Positions 8,506 through 17,077 of a DNA stretch of 64,000 bases are shown here, piece after piece (positions within the stretch are counted from its first letter, which is position 1; each line of letters starts with the position of its first letter). The notes beneath the pieces are model-generated. The model was given only the letters and a program-made list of their open reading frames with translations. It did no database searches and was not told where the DNA came from. The position numbers and the translations under genes are program-made. This DNA is from Neptuniibacter marinus (GTDB lineage Bacteria; Pseudomonadota; Gammaproteobacteria; Pseudomonadales; Balneatricaceae). The DNA is taken from the NCBI RefSeq assembly GCF_001597725.1, contig NZ_LUTR01000015.1, positions 20,238-84,237 of the forward strand. Direction: 5' to 3'.

Positions 8506-9444
8506 CTACTTTGTTTCAACTTGATTAATACGTTTCACAACCGCTGCCGCCAAATCATCAGGGTTAAATTTAGCAAGAAAGCCATCAGCCCCAACCTTTT
8601 TAACCATTGATACGTTAAAACCACCGGATAGGGATGTATGTAAAACAACATGCATATGTTTCATACGCTCATCATCACGGATCATAGAAGTTAAGGTATA
8701 ACCGTCCATTTCAGGCATTTCTATATCTGAAATAACCATCAGGAAATGAGTTGTTACATCAACCCCACGATCGGCCAAATCACACAAGAAGTCCCATGCC
8801 TGTCGACCATTATTACACGCTGTAACTTTAATCCCTAGACTTTCTAAACTACGCTTCATTTGGTTACGCGCAACCGAAGAGTCATCAGTTATAAGTATCT
8901 GATATTCTTTGGCCTTTTCACGAAGCTGATCATCAGCCACCTCTTTACTTACCTCTGTAGCCATAGGGTAAAGGTCAGCAAGAATCTGCTCGACATCTAA
9001 GATCTCTATCAGTCGATCTTCGTGCTCAAAAATAGCTGTCAGATAGTTTTCTACACCTATTTCTGTTGGTGGAGCCATAATCTGGTCCCACTGCGTATTC
9101 AGAATACGATCTACTTGGCGCACTAAAAATGCCAATGTACGACGATTATACTCAGCGACAATCAGAAAACAGTTACTACGTTGATCTTTAGGTACAGACT
9201 CACGCCCAATCGCTTCTGACAAATCCAATACAGGAATTGTCTCACCACGAATATGTGCCATCCCTTTAATCGCAGAAGTCTGTCTAGGGACCTCTGTAAG
9301 TTTTGGGCACTGTAAAACTTCTCGTACTTTAAACACATTAATACCGTACTGCTGATCACTTTCCAAAGCGAACAATAATAGTTCGAGCCTATTCTGGCCC
9401 ACCATCTGAGTACGTAGGTTTACACTATCTAGGATACCTGACAT
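8506..9444 (-). CDS. cheV: Chemotaxis protein CheV (CheW-receiver)
   Basis: 312 residues. An N-terminal CheW-like coupling domain (about 15-165, with GMAHIRGETIPVLDL) is fused to a receiver domain (about 181-308). The receiver keeps the acidic pair D187-D188, the phosphoacceptor D240 (ISDIEMPEMDG) and the lysine in FLAKFNP, so it should be phosphorylatable by CheA. CheV couples receptors to CheA and tunes adaptation. It is divergent from flgA across an 83-bp gap. Confidence 0.95.
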   Translation of the reverse strand: MSGILDSVNLRTQMVGQNRLELLLFALESDQQYGINVFKVREVLQCPKLTEVPRQTSAIKGMAHIRGETIPVLDLSEAIGRESVPKDQRSNCFLIVAEYNRRTLAFLVRQVDRILNTQWDQIMAPPTEIGVENYLTAIFEHEDRLIEILDVEQILADLYPMATEVSKEVADDQLREKAKEYQILITDDSSVARNQMKRSLESLGIKVTACNNGRQAWDFLCDLADRGVDVTTHFLMVISDIEMPEMDGYTLTSMIRDDERMKHMHVVLHTSLSGGFNVSMVKKVGADGFLAKFNPDDLAAAVVKRINQVETK

Positions 9445-9527
9445 GATCTAACAATCCCGTAGAGATTAAATCAATTCTATTTTTATATTGCACACAAATA
9501 CGCCACCCTGAATATTGATGACACAAC

Positions 9528-10223
9528 GTGAATACTTATAATTTAACACGACTTTTCCTACTAACCACTTTTCTTTTGTCACCCTTACAGCTTTTTGCTG
9601 CTGGTGAAGCAGAAAAACTTGAGCAGTCGGCTGAACATTACCTATATAAACACTACAGCAACACAGGGACTGGCACACGTGTAGAGATCAAACTTAACCC
9701 GATTAGCAGAAAAATCAACCTAAAAAGCTGTTTAAAACCGTATGAATTTCAAACACCAAAGGGAAATGGCAGTCGTATCACCCTAAAAGCGCGCTGCCCA
9801 TCACCTCTTTGGCAGCTATTCATAACAGCAGAAGTAAAAGAATTTGATATAGCTGTAGTCGCACAATCTAGTTTAGCCCGCGGAACCTATATCAGCATCC
9901 AAGATATAAAACTTAAAGAGGTTGAGATAACTTCTTTAAGATCGGCTTATTTTACCAAACTCCAAGATATTCTAGGCTGGACAAGCAAAAGAAGCATTGC
10001 CGCCGATACAATAATAACCACATCAATGCTCAAAGTACCTTTAGCTGTATCTAAAGGGGACGCACTTATTATTGAAGCCAAGCTTAATGGCGTAAGTATC
10101 CGAACATCAGGTACTGCCCTCGAAAGCGGCACACTAGGGGAACAGATAAAAGTCAGAAATGACCGTTCAGGAGTGATGGTTAAAGCTAAAATAATCCAAG
10201 CGGGCTTAGTACAAGTCCCTTAG
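9528..10223 (+). CDS. flgA: Flagellar P-ring assembly chaperone FlgA
   Basis: 231 residues, starting at GTG; an in-frame TGA three codons upstream rules out a longer start, and no strong ribosome site is visible. A Sec signal peptide (NLTRLFLLTTFLLSPLQLFAA) directs it to the periplasm, where FlgA helps FlgI form the P-ring. The SAF/ChapFlgA region is at about residues 110-230 (ARGTYISIQDIKL, then DILGWTSKRSIAADTIIT). It is divergent from cheV and followed by flgM and flgN. Confidence 0.93.
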   Translation: MNTYNLTRLFLLTTFLLSPLQLFAAGEAEKLEQSAEHYLYKHYSNTGTGTRVEIKLNPISRKINLKSCLKPYEFQTPKGNGSRITLKARCPSPLWQLFITAEVKEFDIAVVAQSSLARGTYISIQDIKLKEVEITSLRSAYFTKLQDILGWTSKRSIAADTIITTSMLKVPLAVSKGDALIIEAKLNGVSIRTSGTALESGTLGEQIKVRNDRSGVMVKAKIIQAGLVQVP

Positions 10224-10301
10224 CCTTAAACCCAAGTAGATTGGCCATAATTCAACTGCTATACTGCATCAATACCACAAGAAAATAATTTAATTTTTTC
10301 T

Positions 10302-10328
10302 TAAAGTTCTATTAAGAGCCGCCGATAA
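10302..10328 (+). promoter_or_regulatory. Sigma-28 (FliA) promoter of flgM
   Basis: TAAAGTTC, an 11-base spacer, then GCCGATAA. This is one base off the enterobacterial FliA consensus (TAAAGTTT-N11-GCCGATAA). It ends 32 bp before the flgM ATG. FlgM would therefore be made under the sigma factor it inhibits, the classic feedback loop. Confidence 0.92.
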
Positions 10329-10360
10329 GCTTGTTCAGATACAATATAGAGGACGGATAA

Positions 10361-10672
10361 ATGATTAATGATCTCACGAGCCTGTCATCATCACAGACGG
10401 CAAGCACTCGTGCACGGACTAATGAGCAAGGTAACGCTGCCAAAAATGGCAACGGTGCAGTTGCCCAGCAGCCCCCGTCCAATAAAGGTGATACAGTCAA
10501 TCTCAGCAATGCAGCACAGTTACTGCAGAATGTTGACAAACAACTGTCTGACACACCTGATGTGGACAATGAACGTGTCGAGCGAATCAAACAGGAAATA
10601 GAAAGTGGTAGCTATCAGATTAACGCTGAACGCGTAGCTGAAAAGATGCTTAACTTTGATAACCTACTTTAA
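10361..10672 (+). CDS. flgM: Anti-sigma-28 factor FlgM
   Basis: 103 residues. FlgM binds FliA and is exported through the finished hook, releasing late-gene transcription. The N-terminal half is low-complexity and probably disordered (Ser, Thr, Gln, Asn rich). The C-terminal half holds the sigma-binding region (RVERIKQEIESGSYQINAERVAEKML, given here as its two halves RVERIKQEIESG and YQINAERVAEKML). It lies behind a near-consensus sigma-28 promoter and 9 bp before flgN. Confidence 0.95.
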   Translation: MINDLTSLSSSQTASTRARTNEQGNAAKNGNGAVAQQPPSNKGDTVNLSNAAQLLQNVDKQLSDTPDVDNERVERIKQEIESGSYQINAERVAEKMLNFDNLL

Positions 10673-10681
10673 AGCAATGAC

Positions 10682-11170
10682 ATGACTGAGCAACAAATAA
10701 CAGAACTTAATACCCTGCTAGAGCAGGGTATTTTGCTTTTAGAATCACTCAGCTCTATTTACGACAAAGAGCTTGAAGCTCTGAGCAGCAAAGACATTGA
10801 TCGCTTGAGTGATACCACTCAGGAAAAAATGGCCCTGCTCAATAGCTTCCATAATTTCACCCTCGAACGCGTAGAACTACTGAAATCTTTCGGTTATAAC
10901 ATCGAAGCGGGTGATTATGGGCTTCCCAGAAATATGGAAGAAGACAGTCCATTTTTATCGCAAGCAGCTGAACACTACGTGCTTATCAAGCAGTATTTGA
11001 AAGAATTACAACATAAAAATAAGCGTAACGAGCAAGCGATTCACCGCAGTCAACAAAATGTAACCCAGTTACTAGCCATTGTGCGCGGACAGAAAAAACA
11101 GGATCAGCTCTACACTAAAGCAGGCAGCTCTGGGCTTTATAAAGCTCAAAACAGGATAGGCAAAGCCTAA
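10682..11170 (+). CDS. flgN: Flagellar export chaperone FlgN
   Basis: 162 residues, mostly helical and charged with heptad-like leucines, as expected for FlgN, the cytoplasmic chaperone for the hook-filament junction proteins FlgK and FlgL. The identification rests mainly on position directly after flgM and on the helical pattern (LLEQGILLLESLSSIYDKEL near the N-terminus). It ends 79 bp before the tRNA-Arg gene. Confidence 0.85.
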   Translation: MTEQQITELNTLLEQGILLLESLSSIYDKELEALSSKDIDRLSDTTQEKMALLNSFHNFTLERVELLKSFGYNIEAGDYGLPRNMEEDSPFLSQAAEHYVLIKQYLKELQHKNKRNEQAIHRSQQNVTQLLAIVRGQKKQDQLYTKAGSSGLYKAQNRIGKA

Positions 11171-11249
11171 ACCATCCTAATACCACGCCTAGCTAGTGAC
11201 TCTTCATAGAATTAGCGCTAGAATCTCGCAGAATTTCACACCTACTTCA

Positions 11250-11326
11250 GTCCCAGTAGCTCAGTAGGATAGAGCGGTCCCCTCCTAAGGGACAGGCCAG
11301 GGGTTCGAATCCTCTCTGGGACACCA
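11250..11326 (+). tRNA. tRNA-Arg (anticodon CCT)
   Basis: 77 nt cloverleaf. The acceptor stem is GTCCCAG / CTGGGAC, followed by discriminator A and an encoded CCA. The anticodon stem GTCCC / GGGAC encloses loop CTCCTAA, giving anticodon CCT (codon AGG). The T loop TTCGAAT is standard. A possible -10 (TAGAAT) lies at 11219-11224. Its 3' end is duplicated at 15331-15350, so it served as an integration site. Confidence 0.96.
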
Positions 11327-11329
11327 TTT
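11310..11329 (+). repeat. Left attachment repeat (tRNA-Arg 3' end)
   Basis: A 20-base stretch (tcctctctgggacaccattt) covering the last 17 bases of tRNA-Arg(CCT) plus three more. It is repeated exactly and in the same orientation at 15331-15350. This is the normal form of an att site made by a tyrosine integrase that uses a tRNA 3' end. Confidence 0.85.
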
Positions 11330-11484
11330 TATTCCACGCCCACCAATCAGCTAACCCATTGACTCTCTAGGAAGACTAAAGGTTAAGACAAAGTGCGCTT
11401 TACCTTATGTGTCACGCCTTCTTGCTCCTAACTGTCACATCAGAGGCATCAAAAAAAAACAACCTCTAACACCTAACCTACTCT

Positions 11485-13056
11485 CTATCTATCAGAGGCA
11501 GGGGCAGCAACCTTAATAGGAGCTTCAATGGAAGGCTCAGCAGTACTTGCAGCCTTAGTATCTTCTACTAGCCCCTTATCTACTAGCTTGAAAGGAACAG
11601 TATTTGCTTGTTTACCGACCTTTTCACTAGAAACGCTGTCAACTGAAGAACTATTATTCGCCAGAACCGCCGGCAGATTCCAAGCAAAACATGCAAGAAC
11701 AAGATGGACAACAAACACACCCATAACACTAAACCTGTACAACCTCTTATAAGGGTCCGTTCTGGCCTCTACATGTTCATTAAACTCATCGGCAGACATG
11801 TGATTTCGAGTAACATTCTTCCAATAAAGTAAGTCATTCCAAGAAAGCCTTAACCCCTGATAACCAACCGCCACTCGAATAACAACACTGATCACAAGAT
11901 ATGCCGCAAGTCCTTTTGCAAGAGCAGCGAACAGTTCTGATTCAAGAAAACTATCTCGACCCGCAAGTCGAGATAGCAAGCCAATTGAGAGCAGGAAGAT
12001 AGATGACAACGCATCCTTCAATAGCCCCGAAACCAAATCATGAGCAGATTCAGAATATCCATCACTGGCTGACTTAACATCCTTCTGAAGCTCAGCCAAT
12101 TCCTTCGCATGTGCTTCTTTACGATCTTTTATGACAAATTCATAGCGCCATTGTGCTTGCTCTAGCGCCTGTTCAAGGTGTGGATAAAGAGAGGGCAACA
12201 AGCCATTATCTTCTGGCAAGTCCAAACTCAGTCTATCCATGAGCAACAGTAAGCGTGTTTCTGTACGCTCTGCATAAACCCAGCGAACACATTTCTCTAA
12301 ACGATGTAAACTCTCTATGCCCTCTACAGCCCCTTCTCCGGACAAAGCTATAGTGATCCTTTTAATACCAGCAACAACAACCTTATCACGGGAGTAAAAC
12401 TCTTTAACAAGACAACTAACAAGTAATTCCTGATAACAAGCAAAGACATAACTCAAACATTCTTGCCCAAATGCAGAATCTGGCAACCTGAAACAAGAGG
12501 GCTGAATTTTTACAGAGTAATCTGCAAGCACATGTACTTGCGCCCTTATACTTTCATCAGGAGGAAGATCTGCCTCATACGCATTCAACTCTTCAACATT
12601 CAAATTTTCCTGAACAGGCAAAATTGATAAATGCTCTCCGACATACGCTTCATCAACTCCATTCAACCATACTGAAACTTTATCGCTGCGGTAGAACGGA
12701 TGATTTGCATCAAACGGAGACGGGAGATCCTGCAACCACTCTTTAAAAAAATCGATTGAAAAAAACAACAGATTCGTAGAATTCGGTAATCGGTTTAATT
12801 GTGAATCAATAAATTCATTTTTAAATAGATTTACATTGCAGCTTCCATATGGAGCAGCCGCAATATCTTGCCACTCCTCGGCACGATCACCATCAATCGT
12901 TAACACCAAAATCCCTTCATCCATCAAGGCCTTAAAGTCACAGTTCGCACAATCTAGATCAGCAGCAGCAAAAGTAAATTCAACACGATCCTCTAACTCA
13001 GTAACATCTGAGATAGATCGCAGATCACTTAATGCTTCGAGCGTCCCAGCTAACAT
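11485..13056 (-). CDS. Unknown 523-residue protein with three C-terminal membrane helices
   Basis: I do not recognise the family. Residues 1 to about 335 look soluble and acidic, with a charged, possibly coiled-coil stretch near 310-335 (KDRKEAHAKELAELQKDV). Three hydrophobic segments follow, at about 344-362, 376-398 and 440-462, then an Ala/Ser/Lys-rich tail of about 60 residues. The protein is therefore anchored near its C-terminus with a large soluble N-terminal part. It starts 2 bp after the stop of the NA37-like gene, so the two are translationally coupled and probably work together. Island location suggests an accessory role, possibly phage or plasmid defence; that is inference only. 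Confidence 0.8.
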   Translation of the reverse strand: MLAGTLEALSDLRSISDVTELEDRVEFTFAAADLDCANCDFKALMDEGILVLTIDGDRAEEWQDIAAAPYGSCNVNLFKNEFIDSQLNRLPNSTNLLFFSIDFFKEWLQDLPSPFDANHPFYRSDKVSVWLNGVDEAYVGEHLSILPVQENLNVEELNAYEADLPPDESIRAQVHVLADYSVKIQPSCFRLPDSAFGQECLSYVFACYQELLVSCLVKEFYSRDKVVVAGIKRITIALSGEGAVEGIESLHRLEKCVRWVYAERTETRLLLLMDRLSLDLPEDNGLLPSLYPHLEQALEQAQWRYEFVIKDRKEAHAKELAELQKDVKSASDGYSESAHDLVSGLLKDALSSIFLLSIGLLSRLAGRDSFLESELFAALAKGLAAYLVISVVIRVAVGYQGLRLSWNDLLYWKNVTRNHMSADEFNEHVEARTDPYKRLYRFSVMGVFVVHLVLACFAWNLPAVLANNSSSVDSVSSEKVGKQANTVPFKLVDKGLVEDTKAASTAEPSIEAPIKVAAPASDR

Positions 13057-13058
13057 AA

Positions 13059-14177
13059 TCAGGCTTCATCCAATTGCACAGTACGAATCGTTATTACTTG
13101 TTCATTACCAATTTGAGCAACCTCAATATTATTACTCTTACGCGTGCCCTGAAAACTGACTTTAACTCCTGTACTAGTTTTAAGAGTGGTCGTACGTGAA
13201 TTTTTAGGTATTGAATCTGGGCGAGCGTCAAAAACCTGACCAGCAATTCCTTTTTCTGCCAATAGATCCCTTAAAGATGCCTCATGGGCTACTTTTAGCT
13301 GTTCTCTCTCAGCTTTTTCTGCATCTGTCATTCCCTCAGAGGTATACGCACCTAGAACACGATTAACAAACTCATCAGTATTGAATGAATCAGCATTTTC
13401 AAAATAGTTAATTGCCCTTGCTTTAAAATCAGATCGCCCCATATCCTCAGGTAGATCAGGCAAGCCCTTTGCCCACTCATTCACACCACTGACTGTATTC
13501 TTGGTTAGAGTTGAGGCATTTTCGCGGACTGTTACTTGAAGGAAGTTTTTAAAATAACTGGAGATCGCAACTTCTGTGTCTTTTTTGGCTGATGCCGTAT
13601 CTCGCTGGAGCGCTAAAACGTTCCATGCAAAAGTACTTGCAGGATCAACAACTGCCCATTTTTGCAAAGCTCTAGGGCTATCTGCAAGGGAATCCATAAC
13701 TCTTGTCAGAGATACAATTTGCTCACCGTTCACCTGTGCAACTTGCTGTTGATATACGGTGGAATAGTCAACCTTTAAAAAGGCTAACAGATTGTGCCTG
13801 ACATTATTTAACAATACAGAGAAAACAGAGACTATAAAGACTCCCTCACTCATCGACTTGTTATGCGCGCTAAAGAAACGACCCGCTAAACGCCTAGAGA
13901 TTGGCTTTAGCTGAGCAGGCACATCATCAAGTAACACCTCGCAATCACTCTTGCAGGTATTGTTATCAGGATCACTAAAAATAAACTGAGTTCCATCGCA
14001 TGCACTGCGAATGCAGTTTTCGAAAAAAGCTTTCTGTTCGGAGCTCAGAGATACTTGGTCATTATAGTCAGGCTCATCAACATCTTTCCGAATAATATGA
14101 TAGATAAAGCTTTCGATCTGAATAGATTCTCTAACCGCTTCAGTAAATGTTGCTACAACAGGTGCTGGTGCATTCAT
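13059..14177 (-). CDS. Nucleoid-associated protein, NA37 (YejK/NdpA)-like
   Basis: 372 residues, close to the roughly 335 of E. coli YejK. I assign it to the 37-kDa nucleoid-associated family from the overall pattern: an N-terminal region with IIRKD, a central GVFIVSVFSVLLNN-FLKVDY block, and a C-terminal LLAEKGIAG...NSRTTTLKTSTGVKVSFQGT...IEVAQIGNEQVITI block that parallels YejK. YejK binds DNA loosely and marks the nucleoid, but its exact function is unclear. Here the gene is first in a two-gene unit with a membrane protein inside a tRNA-borne island, unlike the core-genome yejK. The assignment is moderate and needs a profile search (PF04245). Confidence 0.7.
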   Translation of the reverse strand: MNAPAPVVATFTEAVRESIQIESFIYHIIRKDVDEPDYNDQVSLSSEQKAFFENCIRSACDGTQFIFSDPDNNTCKSDCEVLLDDVPAQLKPISRRLAGRFFSAHNKSMSEGVFIVSVFSVLLNNVRHNLLAFLKVDYSTVYQQQVAQVNGEQIVSLTRVMDSLADSPRALQKWAVVDPASTFAWNVLALQRDTASAKKDTEVAISSYFKNFLQVTVRENASTLTKNTVSGVNEWAKGLPDLPEDMGRSDFKARAINYFENADSFNTDEFVNRVLGAYTSEGMTDAEKAEREQLKVAHEASLRDLLAEKGIAGQVFDARPDSIPKNSRTTTLKTSTGVKVSFQGTRKSNNIEVAQIGNEQVITIRTVQLDEA

Positions 14178-14243
14178 TATGTATTCCTTTACACGCCATA
14201 AAATACAAAGTCGTATTATAGTCTTCGCACTTCTATTTTAAAT

Positions 14244-14275
14244 ACTACAAACTACAAAAGAACACTACGAACTAC
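14244..14275. repeat. Two direct ACTACnAACTAC repeats upstream of the island cassette
   Basis: ACTACAAACTAC at 14244-14255 and ACTACGAACTAC at 14264-14275, 20 bp apart (about two helical turns). Each 12-mer is itself a doubled ACTAC. They lie 67-98 bp upstream of the NA37-like start, in the gap between the divergent cassette and the toxin gene, and could be an operator. Confidence 0.55.
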
Positions 14276-14401
14276 TGAAAAGTACTAGAAATCACTTTTG
14301 CTACCACTTTTCTTGATGAACATTACTCTTAGATTAAGCAATGGCTAACTTCCACTTACGCTGTACAATAAAGTCCTTTTTTAAACAGCTAAGGAAGGCC
14401 T

Positions 14402-14815
14402 GTGGCAAAAAATTTTAAATTCGTTAATGCAGCAGCTAAGCGTGAATTTCAAGCATTACCTGACGAAATAAAGCAGCAATTTTCTACTGACCTTAATGCT
14501 GTATGTCAAAATGAAGACCCCTTCTCCGATTTCAAGGATATTTCACCATCTGTTGGCACCGGTGCCATAGAGCTCATAGAAAATGGTAGCCCTGCCTACC
14601 GAACCGTATATTGCGCAAAATACCTTGATACGGTGTTTATCCTCCATGCTTTTGTAAAAACAACAAACGGCGTCGACCGAAGAGCGATGGACACAGCAAA
14701 AAAACGTCATAAGGACATGATGGAAGAAGTCAGACTTGCTATGCAAGAAGCAAAAACGTTAGCAAAGCAGGCGGGCACACGTAAAACAAGCAGAAAGACA
14801 AAGAAAAAGCGTTAA
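14402..14815 (+). CDS. HigB/Gp49-like toxin (RelE superfamily)
   Basis: 137 residues from GTG at 14402, with AAGGA upstream. The sequence fits the phage-derived Gp49-like HigB group: small, basic, with an AYRTVYCAKYLDTVFILHAFVK block and a DTAKKRHKDMMEE helix near the end. The tail is Lys/Arg-rich (TRKTSRKTKKKR). Toxins of this group cleave mRNA at the ribosome. The partner antitoxin follows 112 bp downstream, the toxin-first order typical of higBA. Confidence 0.82.
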   Translation: MAKNFKFVNAAAKREFQALPDEIKQQFSTDLNAVCQNEDPFSDFKDISPSVGTGAIELIENGSPAYRTVYCAKYLDTVFILHAFVKTTNGVDRRAMDTAKKRHKDMMEEVRLAMQEAKTLAKQAGTRKTSRKTKKKR

Positions 14816-14927
14816 ATATTGCCGCTTAACAATTTTGTTCAAAATGACTATGAATTTTTTTCAACACAAAAATATATAAAATTATATATATTAAGTAAGA
14901 CACTTAATTTTGCTCAGGGAAACTATT

Positions 14928-15248
14928 ATGGAACGCCTACAATACGAAAACATTTTTGAGGCGATAAATGATGATCAAGCTGATGCAGCTGACTTAGCAT
15001 TCAGAGCTGACTTAATGCTTGTTATAAGGAAAATCATCAAACAGAAATCATGGAAACAAGCCGAAGCAGCCGCAGCGCTTAGCATACCGCAACCGAGAGT
15101 AAGTGATCTACTTTGCGGAAAAGTGGACAAATTTTCCTCAGACGCGCTTATCGGCTTTCTCGCTAGATTAGGGTTTCGCTTCAACCTTCAGTATCAGTCA
15201 GAACGACAAAAGCCTCTTCAAGTAAAAGTTCGGCAAGAAGCTGCTTAA
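14928..15248 (+). CDS. HigA-like antitoxin, XRE-type helix-turn-helix
   Basis: 106 residues from the ATG at 14928, which has AGGGA at a suitable distance; a TTG 18 bases upstream is open but less likely. The helix-turn-helix is at about residues 40-65 (SWKQAEAAAALSIPQPRVSDLL), with a C-terminal dimerisation part. Such antitoxins bind the toxin and repress the pair. The AT-rich gap between the two genes (14860-14900, runs of atatata) is a candidate internal operator or promoter. Confidence 0.85.
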   Translation: MERLQYENIFEAINDDQADAADLAFRADLMLVIRKIIKQKSWKQAEAAAALSIPQPRVSDLLCGKVDKFSSDALIGFLARLGFRFNLQYQSERQKPLQVKVRQEAA

Positions 15249-15330
15249 ATTTAATTTCGTTTTGAAGCATAAAAAGGTAAGCCACTAACTCAATATAATA
15301 TCAGCTAATTAGAAAACTAATGGAACCAGT

Positions 15331-15350
15331 TCCTCTCTGGGACACCATTT
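15331..15350 (+). repeat. Right attachment repeat (copy of tRNA-Arg 3' end)
   Basis: Exact 20-base copy of 11310-11329, in the same orientation, with no tRNA body upstream. It marks the right end of the 4-kb island. The next core gene starts (3' end) at 15394. Confidence 0.85.
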
Positions 15351-15393
15351 CTTCAACTTTAAGTCCGAAAACATCTACGACTACAGCAACAGA

Positions 15394-16998
15394 TTAGCGT
15401 ATAAGGTTCCCCAAAGATCCATCAGGTATCTTATCTACCCCTTCTTCTAAGTAGTGTTGCAATCGGTGGTATTTATCTTTCTCAACGCCATCAGAAACCA
15501 ATCGGCTCGATAATTTTAAATAACGCTCTACCATTTTTAAGCGCTCTGCGCGCTTATCTACGCTGTCTCTCGCCGACTCAAGAAAAAGTTGAGCCAAGTT
15601 AAGCAAGGCATTGACGTTAGTCGTGTCATATTCGGTCGCTAGACCAAAGTACTTGAGGGCTTGAGGCATTTTACCTGAGAGGTAATGCTTAACACCTAAG
15701 CGATTCACTTTAACACTCATCTCAGGGTCATGTTTTTTACTGACCGCAGGTGTTACACGCTTCGTCTTCTCAGGCTCGATCAGCGGTACAGCATCACCCA
15801 TTACATTGAGTAGTTCACGTTCTAAGTTTAACGGTGTGGATAGCTCCGAATTAGCTCTCTGAGCATCACGTGTGCATTTACTTGCCGCTTCAGTATCACC
15901 AAGTTGGTTATACATCTCACTTTTTAGCAATGACGCTTTTACTTTTAACAGATGATCTTCAGGAAAGGTTTTATAAGCCTGTTCAATTATGCTTTCAAAC
16001 TCATTATGAAGCCCTATTTCTGCATTACCTTCTGCTGCCGAAAGCTCTATCCGCTTTACATTTGCTAGACGTAAATACGGTTCTGGGGACTTATAACAAC
16101 TATGCCGACCTAATGCGATCGACTTTTTATAAGCACCTCCAGCGAGGTCGAGTTTTTTTGTTTGGGTAGCTAAACGACCCAATTCCATTTGGCGAGGGAT
16201 ACCCAATGGCGACCTTTGAGTGGCTTCATTTACTGTTTCACAGGCTAATTCAAGATCACCATTTTTCTCATGACTAGAAGCTAAAAGGTCGTAAGCAACA
16301 ATAAATAAAGGGTATTCACTAATCAGCTCATTTAACAATCGCTGCGCTTCTTCAATATTACCTTGCGCTAGAAGCGCCTGTGCCCAACACAAGCCCGCTT
16401 CTTTATCATGGCCTTTCCAATAGAGCTTTTCTGCAATTTTGGCAGCTTCCTGCGATTTACCAAACTGAGTTAATAAACGCGATAAAATTAACTGTGCTTC
16501 ATCATATTCGGCATCATAACTAGCAAAGTTATTTTTGCAGTAATTTATAGCCGTAGGGTAATCTCCAATCTCAAGCGCATCGTCAATGGGTTTAAAAATG
16601 GTTTTACGAAACAAGATGCTATCTAATCGATGCTTAAGCTCATCGATTGAGAAAGGCTTCATAATAAGCTCATCAGGGCGGCTATCAATTGCATGCAAAA
16701 TAACTTCTTGCGACGAATCGCTGGTCATAAAAACCCAGCACGCACTTGGTTTTATATAACCAAGATAGCGGCACTCTTCAAGAATTTGAATACCGGCAAC
16801 ACTGTCATTTATGTTATGACCGAGCAGAATAACATCGTAGTTATTTTCGGATATTTCGGATAGGACTCGCTCATTAATAGTGATGGCTTTAAGATTCACT
16901 ACTCCTAAGCTTCTTAGCATATAGAAGATTGTTGCACGCATGTTGCCACTACTTTCAATCAGCAACACTTTTTTGTCAGAATAATCTACTTTGGCCAC
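15394..16998 (-). CDS. TPR protein with degenerate receiver domain
   Basis: 534 residues. The N-terminal 130 residues have the response-regulator fold pattern: VLLIESSGNMRATIFYMLRSLG at the start, MTSDSS in the middle and the conserved lysine in IMKPF. The acidic pair is reduced to ESS, and the position of the phosphoacceptor Asp is Gly (YDVILLGHN). It is therefore probably not phosphorylated in the usual way. Residues from about 140 to 510 are tetratricopeptide repeats, including PQALKYFGLATEYDTTNVNALLNLAQLF. It is probably a protein-protein adaptor. Its promoter region faces the small RNA gene at 17078-17136. Confidence 0.85.
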   Translation of the reverse strand: MAKVDYSDKKVLLIESSGNMRATIFYMLRSLGVVNLKAITINERVLSEISENNYDVILLGHNINDSVAGIQILEECRYLGYIKPSACWVFMTSDSSQEVILHAIDSRPDELIMKPFSIDELKHRLDSILFRKTIFKPIDDALEIGDYPTAINYCKNNFASYDAEYDEAQLILSRLLTQFGKSQEAAKIAEKLYWKGHDKEAGLCWAQALLAQGNIEEAQRLLNELISEYPLFIVAYDLLASSHEKNGDLELACETVNEATQRSPLGIPRQMELGRLATQTKKLDLAGGAYKKSIALGRHSCYKSPEPYLRLANVKRIELSAAEGNAEIGLHNEFESIIEQAYKTFPEDHLLKVKASLLKSEMYNQLGDTEAASKCTRDAQRANSELSTPLNLERELLNVMGDAVPLIEPEKTKRVTPAVSKKHDPEMSVKVNRLGVKHYLSGKMPQALKYFGLATEYDTTNVNALLNLAQLFLESARDSVDKRAERLKMVERYLKLSSRLVSDGVEKDKYHRLQHYLEEGVDKIPDGSLGNLIR

Positions 16999-17077
16999 TC
17001 AACCATCCGCGATAAAGTTACATATATGTATGCAGTATAAAAGCGGAGGCCTCAAGACAAAAGCATTTACTGAAAAC

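Larger units (their letters stand above)
11310..15350. mobile_element. Small genomic island in tRNA-Arg(CCT), no integrase
   Basis: The island is bounded by a 20-bp direct repeat of the tRNA 3' end. It holds four genes not expected in a flagellar/housekeeping region: a coupled pair on the minus strand (NA37-like protein and membrane protein) and a HigBA-like toxin-antitoxin pair on the plus strand. No integrase, recombinase or transposase is present, so it is either a decayed element or one mobilised in trans. Length between repeat starts is 4021 bp. Confidence 0.8.

Noticed and set aside
9494..9513. Sigma-54-like sequence upstream of cheV (TGGCG...GTGC)
   Set aside because: The GG-to-GC step is 13 bp, one too long; sigma-54 promoters tolerate almost no change.
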